Shown here one piece after another: positions 55,044 through 63,535 of a stretch of 64,000 bases of DNA. Made by a program: the position numbers and the translations under genes. The notes below the pieces were generated by a model that was not told the DNA's origin, made no database searches, and was given only the letters and a program-made list of their open reading frames with translations. How positions within the stretch are numbered: the stretch's first letter is position 1; each line of letters starts with the position of its first letter. The stretch is taken from positions 186,001 to 250,000 of the forward strand of contig NZ_CADFEJ010000004.1 in the NCBI RefSeq assembly GCF_902833055.1. Reading direction: 5' to 3'. Source of the stretch: Burkholderia territorii. Its GTDB lineage: Bacteria > Pseudomonadota > Gammaproteobacteria > Burkholderiales > Burkholderiaceae.

Positions 55044-56483
55044 TCAACCGTGCCGGATCGCGATCGTCTTCAGCGCGGTGAAGCCGTACAGCGCCTCGAA
55101 GCCCTTCTCGCGACCATGCCCCGAGTGGCCGACGCCGCCGAACGGCAGCTCGACGCCGCCGCCGGCTCCATAGTTGTTGATGAATACCTGGCCCGCGCGC
55201 AGGCGGCGCGCGACACGCAGCTGGCGTGCGCCGTCGCGGGTCCAGATGCCCGCGACGAGGCCGTACGGCGTGCCGTTCGCGAGCGCGACCGCTTCGTCTT
55301 CGTCGACGAAACGCATCGCGGCAAGCACCGGGCCGAACACTTCCTCCTGCGCGAGCCGGTGCGACGGCGGCACGTCGCGCAGCAGCGCGGGCGCCTGGTA
55401 GAAGCCGCTTTCCGGCGCGTCGGCGACGACCTGGCCGTGCGCGGCCATCGGAATGCCGTCGTGCTGCGCGTCGGAGAGGAAATCCCACACCCGCTGCTGC
55501 TGCTTCGCATTGATCAGCGGGCCGCAGTCGAGATCCGCGCGGCTCGGGCCGACCCGCAGCCCGTTGAACGCGGTGGCGAGGCGTTCGACGAGCGGCTCGT
55601 AGACCGCGCGCTCGATCAGCACGCGGCTGCCGGCCGAGCAGGTTTGCCCGCCGTTCTGCACGATCGCCGATACGAGCACGGGCAGCGCCGCGTCGAGGTC
55701 GGCATCGGCGAACACGATCTGCGGCGACTTGCCGCCGAGCTCGAGCGTGACGGGTACGTGGTTCTCGGCGGCCATCTGCGTGACCAGCTTGCCGGTCGCC
55801 GGCGAGCCGGTAAACGAGATGTGGTCGATGCCGGGATGGCGCGCGAGCGCGGCGCCCGCTTCATGGCCGTAGCCGGTGACGATGTTCAGCGCGCCGGCCG
55901 GCAGCCCGGCTTCGGCGGCCAGCTCGGCCACGCGCAGCAACGACAGGCACGCATCCTCGGCCGGCTTCACGACGCACGCGTTGCCGGCCGCGAGCGCCGC
56001 GCCGACGCTGCGCCCGAAGATCTGCATCGGGTAGTTCCACGGCACGATGTGGCCGGTGACGCCGTGCGGCTCGCGCACCGTCAGCACCGTGTAGCCGGCC
56101 TGATAGGGCAGGGTTTCGCCATGCAGCTTGTCGGCGGCGCCCGCGTAGAACTCGAAGTAGCGCGCGAGCGCGGCCGCGTCGGCACGCGCCTGCTTCAGCG
56201 GCTTGCCGGTGTCGCGCGCCTCGATCGCGGCGAGTTCCTCGAGGTGGTCGGCGACGCGCGCGGACAGCCGCATCAGCACACGGCCGCGCTCGGCCGCGCT
56301 CGCCGCGCCCCACGGGCCCGCGAACGCGTCGCGGGCCGCGGCGACCGCGCGCTCGATGTCGGGCGCGGTGCCGCGTGCGATCGTCGCGAACGGCTGGCCG
56401 TCGGACGGGTCGATGACCGGAATCGTCTCCAGTTGCGCGGGTAACGTCCATTCGCCCGCGATGAAGTGCTTCGCTTCTTCCAT
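55044..56483 (-). CDS. NAD(P)-dependent aldehyde dehydrogenase
   Basis: This is a 479-residue ALDH. It has VPWNYPMQIFGRSVGAALAA near residue 148, the cofactor-loop FTGSPATGKLV near 225, the general base Glu in TLELGGKSPQIVF near 248, and the catalytic Cys in NGGQTCSAGSRVL near 282. EEVFGPVLAA lies near 380. All catalytic residues are intact. GGAG stands 6 bases before the ATG at 56483, favouring it over one 12 bases upstream. It is first in the ALDH-SDR-MFS operon; substrate class is not decided by sequence. Confidence 0.93.
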   Translation of the reverse strand: MEEAKHFIAGEWTLPAQLETIPVIDPSDGQPFATIARGTAPDIERAVAAARDAFAGPWGAASAAERGRVLMRLSARVADHLEELAAIEARDTGKPLKQARADAAALARYFEFYAGAADKLHGETLPYQAGYTVLTVREPHGVTGHIVPWNYPMQIFGRSVGAALAAGNACVVKPAEDACLSLLRVAELAAEAGLPAGALNIVTGYGHEAGAALARHPGIDHISFTGSPATGKLVTQMAAENHVPVTLELGGKSPQIVFADADLDAALPVLVSAIVQNGGQTCSAGSRVLIERAVYEPLVERLATAFNGLRVGPSRADLDCGPLINAKQQQRVWDFLSDAQHDGIPMAAHGQVVADAPESGFYQAPALLRDVPPSHRLAQEEVFGPVLAAMRFVDEDEAVALANGTPYGLVAGIWTRDGARQLRVARRLRAGQVFINNYGAGGGVELPFGGVGHSGHGREKGFEALYGFTALKTIAIRHG

Positions 56484-56608
56484 GCCTGCTCCCATGCTTC
56501 GCGCATCGGCCGGATGCCGGCCGCGCTGACGCCGCGCGCGGTTCGGTGCGTCGAGATCCGGAACGATTATCGCGCCGATCGTCATCCGGACGCCACCGGT
56601 CGATTGGC

Positions 56609-56614
56609 TATAAT
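56609..56614 (+). promoter_or_regulatory. ppa: Probable ppa promoter -10 element
   Basis: A perfect TATAAT stands 84 bases before the ppa start, in otherwise GC-rich DNA. No good -35 hexamer is visible 16-18 bases upstream, so strength may depend on other contacts. Confidence 0.6.
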
Positions 56615-56697
56615 GGCGCATTCCCTGCGGGGACGCCCGCGGCGGTGCAACGGTCGCGGCGCCCTGTCCCGAATTCCATCGACCAACAGAGAGCGCT

Positions 56698-57225
56698 ATG
56701 AGCTTCAATCATGTTCCGGCCGGCAAGGACCTGCCGCACGATTTCAACGTGATCATCGAGATCCCCGCGCAAAGCGATCCGGTGAAGTACGAGGCGGACA
56801 AGGAGCTGGGTCTCCTCGTCGTCGACCGCTTCATCGGCACGGGCATGCGCTACCCGGTCAACTACGGCTACATTCCGCAGACGCTGTCGGGCGACGGCGA
56901 TCCGGTCGACGTGCTGGTGATCACGCCGTTCCCGCTGCTGGCCGGCTCGATCGTGCGTTCGCGCGTGCTCGGCATGCTGCAGATGACCGACGAGTCGGGC
57001 GTCGACGCGAAGCTCGTCGCCGTGCCGCACGACAAGGTCTGCCCGATGACGGCGAACCTGAAGTCGATCGACGACGTGCCCGAATACCTGAAGGACCAGA
57101 TCAAGCACTTCTTCGAGCAATACAAGGCGCTCGAGAAGGGCAAGTGGGTGAAGGTCGAAGGCTGGGCCGGCATCGACGCCGCGCACAAGGAAATCGCCGA
57201 CGGCGCCGCGAACTACAAGAAGTAA
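56698..57225 (+). CDS. ppa: Inorganic pyrophosphatase (family I)
   Basis: Ppa hydrolyses pyrophosphate in the cytoplasm, pulling biosynthetic reactions forward. The 175-residue enzyme has [20 protein letters not shown] near residue 21, [23 protein letters not shown] near 51 with the metal-binding Asp signature DGDPVDVL, and [21 protein letters not shown] near 136. The length is normal. It is a single gene with its own -10 element and terminator. Confidence 0.98.
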   Translation: MSFNHVPAGKDLPHDFNVIIEIPAQSDPVKYEADKELGLLVVDRFIGTGMRYPVNYGYIPQTLSGDGDPVDVLVITPFPLLAGSIVRSRVLGMLQMTDESGVDAKLVAVPHDKVCPMTANLKSIDDVPEYLKDQIKHFFEQYKALEKGKWVKVEGWAGIDAAHKEIADGAANYKK

Positions 57226-57264
57226 GCCGGCAGGCCGGCCCCGCGGCCGGTTCGTTCGGAACGC

Positions 57265-57306
57265 AAACCGCGCGTGTCTCCTCAGGAGGCCGCGCGGTTT
57301 TGTTTT
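57265..57306 (+). terminator. Terminator of ppa, overlapping the GIY-YIG gene 3' end
   Basis: AAACCGCGCG and CGCGCGGTTT (10 bp) enclose a 16-base region that includes CTCC/GGAG, then TTGTTTTG follows. The right arm and loop lie inside the convergent GIY-YIG coding sequence, and the GIY-YIG stop codon is in the loop. Confidence 0.9.
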
Positions 57307-58151
57307 GTGCGCGGGGCGGCGCGAGCGACGGTCTTCTTGCGGGCCGGAGCGGGCTGGCTGCCCGTGGTTGCGGCGGTCTTCGCACGTTTTGTCGCCGTCG
57401 CGCGGCGCGCGGGGGTGACGGGCGCCGCGACGGCTTCGATCACTTCGGCGACGACCTTCCTCGCCGACGAACGGCTGCGCGCCGGCGTGGAAGCAGTGCC
57501 GGCGAGCGCGTTAGCGGCGGGCTTTCCGCCGGTTGCTCGCGCGTTGCGTTTCGGCGATGCGTTCGTGGCCGCCTTGTCCCGTTTTGCCGGCGTGCCGCGC
57601 GAGGCGGTCTTGTTTCCTTCGGTGTCCTCGGCCGTCCTCGCACGCTTCCGGGCGACGGGCGCGGCCTTTGCCGGCGCCGGCGCCGGCGCCGTCGCGCCTC
57701 GTCGGGGCTTCGCGGTCCCGGGCTTTTTTCCGGCCGTTTCGCTCTTCGCGGCTTTGTCGCGAGCCGGTTCCGTTTCGGCCGGCCGCGTCGCACTGTCGGC
57801 GCGCGGCGCCTGCGCCTTTTTCCTTCGGCGGGTGCCGTCCTGCGGCCCGGCGGCGTCGACGTTTCCGTCGGTCGACATCCCGGCCGGCAGCACCGATTCG
57901 AGCGTCCGGATCCCGGCCGCGAGTTCGCGCTTCTGCGCCGCCGTGAGCCGCTTCACCCAGTATTCGGCGCGCGACGCGATCGACCGGTCGGGCAGCGGAA
58001 ACGATGCGAGCACGGCGCGCGGCTTGCGCGAGCGCGTATAGCGCGCGCCCTTGCCGGACGCGTGCTCGTCGAAGCGCGCTGCGACGTCGGTCGTGATGCC
58101 CGTGTAGACGCTGTCGTCGGCGCACTCGATCAGATACAGAAACCAGGACAT
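57282..58151 (-). CDS. GIY-YIG domain protein with long basic histone-like tail
   Basis: Residues 1-90 form a compact GIY-YIG domain of the YhbQ/SLX1 type: WFLYLIECADDSVYTGITTD, then RFDEHASGKGARYTRSRKPR, with the Tyr, Gly and Arg of the catalytic site. Free-standing family members are about 80-110 residues. Here a tail of about 190 residues follows, made almost wholly of Ala, Lys, Arg, Pro, Thr and Ser (KPGTAKPRRGATAPAPAPAK and similar), like the C-terminal domains of histone H1-like proteins. The tail may bind DNA or RNA non-specifically. The 3' end overlaps the ppa terminator on the other strand. Confidence 0.85.
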   Translation of the reverse strand: MSWFLYLIECADDSVYTGITTDVAARFDEHASGKGARYTRSRKPRAVLASFPLPDRSIASRAEYWVKRLTAAQKRELAAGIRTLESVLPAGMSTDGNVDAAGPQDGTRRRKKAQAPRADSATRPAETEPARDKAAKSETAGKKPGTAKPRRGATAPAPAPAKAAPVARKRARTAEDTEGNKTASRGTPAKRDKAATNASPKRNARATGGKPAANALAGTASTPARSRSSARKVVAEVIEAVAAPVTPARRATATKRAKTAATTGSQPAPARKKTVARAAPRTKQNRAAS

Positions 58152-58255
58152 GGGAAGGCGGCGGGATGCGAAGCCGTCAGTGTCTCAGAAATGGCACGCG
58201 CCGACGCCGCCGATCGCCGTGGCCGGTGCCGAAGCGGCTCGCCGGCCGGCCGACG

Positions 58256-59437
58256 CTACCCGGTGCTGCGCCGGAACGGATCGTGCTCGCGCAGCTCGTC
58301 GACGTACGCGTGGATATGCTCGGTCTCGCGTTCGAGAAAGCGTGCGACCGCATCGGAGAACGCCGGGTGCGCGAGCCAGTGCGCGGAATGCGTGACGGTC
58401 GGCAGAAAGCCGCGCGCGAGCTTGTGCTCGCCCTGCGCGCCGCCCTCGAACGTGTCGAGTCCGGCCTCGATGCAGAACTCGAGCAACTGATAGTAGGCCG
58501 TTTCGAAATGCAGGCAGGGCACGTGTTCGAGCGCGCCCCAGTAGCGGCCGTACAGCGTGCCGCCATTGCCGTTCGCGCCGCGCCGGTAGACGGCGAGCGA
58601 GCTCGCGATCGGCTTGCCGTCGGCTTGCGCGATCACGAGCAGCAGGTTCTCCGGCATCGTCGCGCCGATCGTGCGGAAGAAGTCGAGGTTCAGGTACGGG
58701 CTCGAATAGTGCTCGCGGTACGTCTGCCGATAGCAGCGCGTGAAGAAGCGCCAGTCGGCGTCGGTGATCTGCTCGCCGGTGAGCCGCCGGAACGTGACCC
58801 CGGCATCGCGCACCTTGCGCCGCTCGGCGCGGATGTTCTTGCGCTTCTTCTGCTCGAGCGTGCCGAGGAAGTCGTCGAAGTCGCGGTAGCCGTCGTTGAG
58901 CCAGTGGAACTGCACGCCTTCGCGCAGCATCATGCCCATCGACTCGAGCAGCCGCGCTTCGTCGCCGGTGGGAAACAGCACGTGCAGCGACGACACGTCG
59001 CTCTGCTCGGCGAACGCCAGCAGCGTGGCCGCGAGCCGGCGGCGAGCGTCGTCGTCGGCGGCGAGCAGGCGCGTGCCCTGCACGGGCGTGAACGGCACCG
59101 CGCACAGCAGCTTCGGGTAATAGGGCAGGTCGTTGCGCTGATACGCATCGGCCCACGCCCAGTCGAACACGTATTCGCCGTATGAATGCTGTTTCGCGTA
59201 GACGGGGGCGGCGGCCGCGAGCCGGCCCGTGCCGGCGTCGGTCAGCGTGACGAAGTGCGGCGACCAGCCGGTCTCGTCGACCGCGCAGCGCGCGACGTGC
59301 AGCGCGTCGAGAAATTCGTGGCGCAGGAACGGCGTCGGCTGCGCGTCGCGCTCGAGCAGCGCGTTCCATTCGTCGGCCGGCACCTCGGCGGGGGACGACA
59401 GGATGCCCGTGCGATAATCGATGCGTTCGTGTTTCAA
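58256..59437 (-). CDS. COG3146 / DUF482 GNAT-like protein
   Basis: This 393-residue protein belongs to the family once labelled peptidogalycan biosynthesis and related to FemAB/GNAT acyltransferases. Recognisable are TPFLRHEFLDALH near residue 34, SYGEYVFDWAWADAYQRNDL near 84, YYPKLLCAVPFTPVQGTRLL near 105, and a highly conserved C-terminal FEGGAQGEHKLARGFLP. No membrane segment is evident. The acyl donor and acceptor are unknown. It is divergent from nadE with about 109 bases between starts. Confidence 0.85.
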   Translation of the reverse strand: MKHERIDYRTGILSSPAEVPADEWNALLERDAQPTPFLRHEFLDALHVARCAVDETGWSPHFVTLTDAGTGRLAAAAPVYAKQHSYGEYVFDWAWADAYQRNDLPYYPKLLCAVPFTPVQGTRLLAADDDARRRLAATLLAFAEQSDVSSLHVLFPTGDEARLLESMGMMLREGVQFHWLNDGYRDFDDFLGTLEQKKRKNIRAERRKVRDAGVTFRRLTGEQITDADWRFFTRCYRQTYREHYSSPYLNLDFFRTIGATMPENLLLVIAQADGKPIASSLAVYRRGANGNGGTLYGRYWGALEHVPCLHFETAYYQLLEFCIEAGLDTFEGGAQGEHKLARGFLPTVTHSAHWLAHPAFSDAVARFLERETEHIHAYVDELREHDPFRRSTG

Positions 59438-59546
59438 GCGTGAATCCGTACTGTTGGATGCCGCCGGACGCGTGCCACCGTGGCCCGCGTCCGGGACGAT
59501 TTCGTCAGCCGTTCAGGGCGCGCCGCCATGCCGCGCCGATCCCGTC

Positions 59547-61283
59547 ATGAAGACCCGACTCGCTCTCGCCCAGATCAACGTCACCGTCGGCGATTTCGCC
59601 GGCAACGTTGCGCGGATCGTCGCCGCCGCGCGCGCCGCGCACAACGACGGTGCGCGCCTGATGATCGCGCCCGAACTCGCGCTGTCCGGCTACCCGCCGG
59701 AAGACCTGCTGCTGCGCCCCGCGTTCTACACGGCGGCCGCGGCCGCGCTCGACACGCTCGCCGATGCGCTGCGCGCATTCGACGGGCTCGCGGTGCTGGT
59801 CGGCCATCCGTTGCGGAGCGCGAGCGGCGCTCCGCCGGGCGGCGTTCCGCCGGGCGGCGCTCCGCATGCGCCAGCCGTCGATGGTAATGCAAACCGTCCG
59901 ATCGAGCGCGGCGTGCCGCCGACCGATACCTACAACGCGGTGTCGCTGATCGTCGGCGGCGAGATCGTCGGCACATACCGCAAGCAGGACCTGCCGAACG
60001 CCGACGTGTTCGACGAGAAGCGCTACTTCGCGACGGATACCGAGCCTCTCGTGTTCGAGCTCGACGGCGTCAGGTACGGCGTGATCATCTGCGAGGACGC
60101 ATGGCATGCGTCGGCCGCGCAGATCGCGAAGGCCGCCGGCGCGCAGGTGCTGCTGATCCCGAACGGTTCGCCTTATCACATGAACAAGGAAGCGCTGCGC
60201 ATCGACATCCTGCGCGCGCGGATCCGCGAAACCGGGCTGCCGATGGTGTACGTGAACCTCGTCGGCGGCCAGGACGAGCTCGTGTTCGATGGCGGCTCGT
60301 TCGTGCTCGACGCGCAGGGCGCGCTCGTCGCGAGGATGCCGCAGTTCGAGGAAGGGCACGCGATCGTCGAATTCGACGGGCCGCGCCCGCTGCCCGGCGC
60401 GATCGCGCCGGAGCTGCCGGTCGACGCGCAGGTCTATCGCGCGCTCGTGACCGGCGTGCGCGACTACATCGGCAAGAACGGCTTTCCCGGCGTGCTGATC
60501 GGGCTGTCGGGCGGTGTCGATTCGGCGCTGGTGCTCGCGGTCGCCTGCGACGCGCTCGGGCCCGAGCGCGTGCGTGCGGTGATGATGCCGTCGCGCTACA
60601 CGGCCGACATCTCGACGACCGACGCGGCCGAGATGGCGCGGCGCGTGGGCGTGCGCTACGACGAGATCGCGATCGCGCCGATGTTCGACGCGTTCCGCGC
60701 GGCGCTCGCGGGCGAGTTCGCGGGCCGCGCGGAGGACGCGACGGAGGAGAACATCCAGGCGCGCATTCGCGGCACGCTGCTGATGGCGCTGTCGAACAAG
60801 TTCGGCTCGATCGTGCTGACCACCGGCAACAAGAGCGAGATGGCGGTCGGCTACTGCACGCTGTACGGCGACATGGCCGGCGGCTTCGCGGTGATCAAGG
60901 ACATCGCGAAAACGCAGGTCTACCGGCTGTGCCGCTATCGCAACGCCACGACGGACTACGGCCCGCGCGACGTGATTCCGGAGCGGATCCTGACGCGCGC
61001 GCCGTCGGCCGAGCTGCGCGAGAACCAGACGGACCAGGACAGCCTGCCGCCGTACGACGTGCTCGACGCGATCATGCGGATGTACATGGAGGAGGACCGG
61101 CCGCTCGCGGAGATCGTCGCGGCCGGCTATGCGGAGGCCGACGTCGCGCGCGTGACGCGGCTCATCAAGATCAACGAATACAAGCGCCGCCAGGCGCCGA
61201 TCGGCATTCGCGTCACGCATCGCGCATTCGGGCGCGACTGGCGCTATCCGATCACGTCGCGCTTTACCGAACGTCTCGACTGA
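59547..61283 (+). CDS. nadE: Glutamine-dependent NAD+ synthetase
   Basis: NadE makes NAD from deamido-NAD using glutamine and ATP. The 578-residue enzyme has an N-terminal nitrilase-type glutaminase with Glu in IAPELALSGYPPEDLL near residue 43, Lys in YRKQDLPNAD near 148, and Cys in GVIICEDAWH near 178. A C-terminal synthetase domain follows with the P-loop GLSGGVDSALVLAV near 318 and TTGNKSEMAVGY near 425. An unusual Gly/Pro-rich insert of about 35 residues (APPGGVPPGGAPHAP) at residues 93-125 is coded by short direct repeats. glnB-type PII follows 83 bases later. Confidence 0.95.
   Translation: MKTRLALAQINVTVGDFAGNVARIVAAARAAHNDGARLMIAPELALSGYPPEDLLLRPAFYTAAAAALDTLADALRAFDGLAVLVGHPLRSASGAPPGGVPPGGAPHAPAVDGNANRPIERGVPPTDTYNAVSLIVGGEIVGTYRKQDLPNADVFDEKRYFATDTEPLVFELDGVRYGVIICEDAWHASAAQIAKAAGAQVLLIPNGSPYHMNKEALRIDILRARIRETGLPMVYVNLVGGQDELVFDGGSFVLDAQGALVARMPQFEEGHAIVEFDGPRPLPGAIAPELPVDAQVYRALVTGVRDYIGKNGFPGVLIGLSGGVDSALVLAVACDALGPERVRAVMMPSRYTADISTTDAAEMARRVGVRYDEIAIAPMFDAFRAALAGEFAGRAEDATEENIQARIRGTLLMALSNKFGSIVLTTGNKSEMAVGYCTLYGDMAGGFAVIKDIAKTQVYRLCRYRNATTDYGPRDVIPERILTRAPSAELRENQTDQDSLPPYDVLDAIMRMYMEEDRPLAEIVAAGYAEADVARVTRLIKINEYKRRQAPIGIRVTHRAFGRDWRYPITSRFTERLD
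59824..59866 (+). repeat. Direct repeat inside nadE encoding a Gly/Pro insert
   Basis: The 15-base unit G(C/T)TCCGCCGGGCGGC occurs twice in tandem and a third, partial time. It codes for APPGG-VPPGG-AP. The unit length is a multiple of three, so copy changes keep the nadE frame. Confidence 0.8.
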
Positions 61284-61354
61284 GCCGGGCTGGGCCGTAC
61301 GCGGCCGGCCGGCTTACAATCGGGATCGCGATTTTTCATCCAAACGAGCATTGA

Positions 61355-61705
<351 letters not shown>

Positions 61706-61782
61706 GCGCCAGCTCCGCGCCGATTGGCTGCACGGCCTGCCCGGTCGATCGGCGGCGAATCGCCCGATTCCGGGCCGCCAAT

Positions 61783-61822
61783 AAAAAACGGTGCGGATAC
61801 CCGGGTGGGTACCGCACCGATA
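61783..61822. terminator. Terminator between PII gene and porin gene
   Basis: CGGTGCGG/CCGCACCG with TACCC/GGGTA form a long stem at 61789-61820. The minus-strand side runs into TTTTTTATT, so it stops porin transcription and probably also glnB. Confidence 0.92.
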
Positions 61823-61880
61823 CGCGCCTCTCGCAGCAGCGTGGAAAGTGTTGTCGAATCGTTCTCTGGACGGCGCCTGA

Positions 61881-62957
61881 TCAGAACAGGTGCTGGATGC
61901 CGGCGTAGACGCCGGTCTGGCTGCCGCCCGGATGCGGGTTGCCCGTCGAGACGTCGGTGCCTGCGCCGTTGGCGTTCAGGCCGAAGTTCGCGGTCTTGCT
62001 GTTGCGAACCGTCGCGACTTGCAGGTCGAACAGCGTGCGCTTCGAAATGTTGTACGAGCCGCCGACCGTGTAGATGTTGGCATTGCCGCCACCGTGGTTG
62101 GCGTTCACGTGGTACACGGCCGCGATCAGCGCTGCCGCCGGCGTGGCCTGCCACGTCACACCGCCCCAGACCTGCTGCGTGCCCGTCACGCCGGCGTTGA
62201 CTGCCGGGCCGCCGCTGCCGTCCGCGTGCGATGCCTGGTACGCCGCCTGAACCTTGAACTGGCCGAGGAACACGTTCACGCCCGCGAAGTATTCGCGCGA
62301 GTATTTGAACACGTCCGAGAAGCGGCCGTTGCTGTCGCGCGTTTCGTCGTAGATGCCGCGCAACTGGAACAGCGAGTTCGTATAGGTGATCTGGGCACCC
62401 GCGGCGCGACCGTCCTTGGTCGAATCGGTGTTGCCGTTGAAGCTGGTCGAGTTCGAGAACGAGAACTGGCCGTAGAAGTCGAGGCCGTAGAGCGACGGCG
62501 ACTGGTACGACACGTTGTTGCTGGTCTTGTTCCAGTTGCGGCCGCGTACGAGCGATGCCGTCGACCAGGCCGACTGGCCGAACGGGTCGAAGTCCCACAC
62601 GCCGTTGGCGATCGCGAGTTCGCGACCGAGCAGCAGCGTACCGTAGCGGTCGTTCGAAATGCCGACGGTCGCGAAACGATCCCAGATCGAGCCGCTGAAG
62701 CCGCCGTTCATCGTGTTGAACGCGCCTTCGAGGTGGAACAGGATCTTGTTGCCGCCGCCGATGTCCTCGCTGCCCTTCAAGCCCCACAGGCTCGTGCCCC
62801 AGTCGCCGCTTTCGGCGCGCACTTGGTGGCCGTTCTGCAGGCCGTTCAGGTACTCGAGGCCGGCATCCAGGCGACCATACAGCGTGACGCTGCTCTGCGC
62901 GTGCGCCGTAACCACCCCAGCAGCCATCAGCGCGGCCGCGACCAAAGCTTTCTTCAT
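61881..62957 (-). CDS. Outer-membrane porin, Gram-negative general (Opc/OmpC-like Burkholderia) type
   Basis: This is a 358-residue trimeric-type porin. The signal peptide MKKALVAAALMAAGVVTAHA precedes QSSVTLYGRLDAGLEYLNG, the standard first strand of beta-proteobacterial porins. SSVTLYG, SLWGLKGSEDIGGGNK, and the C-terminal GVYAGIQHLF with terminal Phe are all typical. GGAGG is 5 bases before the ATG at 62957; the ATGs just upstream overlap that ribosome binding site and are poorer choices. It diffuses small hydrophilic solutes across the outer membrane. The preceding leader is long and contains inverted repeats. Confidence 0.95.
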   Translation of the reverse strand: MKKALVAAALMAAGVVTAHAQSSVTLYGRLDAGLEYLNGLQNGHQVRAESGDWGTSLWGLKGSEDIGGGNKILFHLEGAFNTMNGGFSGSIWDRFATVGISNDRYGTLLLGRELAIANGVWDFDPFGQSAWSTASLVRGRNWNKTSNNVSYQSPSLYGLDFYGQFSFSNSTSFNGNTDSTKDGRAAGAQITYTNSLFQLRGIYDETRDSNGRFSDVFKYSREYFAGVNVFLGQFKVQAAYQASHADGSGGPAVNAGVTGTQQVWGGVTWQATPAAALIAAVYHVNANHGGGNANIYTVGGSYNISKRTLFDLQVATVRNSKTANFGLNANGAGTDVSTGNPHPGGSQTGVYAGIQHLF

Positions 62958-63535
62958 CATCTCCTCCATACCCTGTCAAAAAGTCAACCCAGACTGCACG
63001 AGATGCCCGGAGCAGCGAGCGCCGGGCAAAAGCGAAAAGCGGGATAACCAGGGAGACCTCGTGCAAGGCCGGTAAGCGCGGCACGCGGGCAAGCGGACGG
63101 AAAACCGTTGAGCGGTCCCGCGCGGCCGGGTGGGCTTGCGGGGTCTCCTTGTTGTGTCGTGAAGCTAAACTACATTTCACGAACTTCGTTTTGCTACTTT
63201 GGTTACTAATTTAGCAAAAATACAATTTTGTGGCGACGGAAATCGTTGTTTGACTAACAGCTGTCGCCAATTTGCCATGCAACACAGTGCGCGACGGGTG
63301 CCCAACAGGGTGTCGATTGCCGTAAAACCCTTGTCGGAGAAGGGAGACACGGATTCGGTGTATGTGGGTCAAGGATTGCCACTATTGACGTCATCGGGCC
63401 GCGAGCGTAAGCACACGCAAGGCGAAATTGGTAAGTATTTCGTAATGAATTCGGCGGCGTTGCGCCGTTGCCGGCCGCGGCCGGAAACGCTCGTCCGGCA
63501 AGGCTGGCGCCGCTTGCGGTGCAAGCGCGTGCGGC
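62958..63535. promoter_or_regulatory. Long porin leader and regulatory region
   Basis: This 578-base region has no convincing gene. It includes an AT-rich block at about 63155-63275 with three inverted repeats. These are TCGTGAA/TTCACGA at 63157-63182, TTTTGCTA/TAGCAAAA at 63189-63219, and TGGCGAC/GTCGCCA at 63231-63269. The porin promoter is likely in or near this block, leaving an untranslated leader of about 200 bases, long enough for small-RNA control as known for enteric porins. The rest towards 63535 is ordinary GC-rich spacer. Confidence 0.6.
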
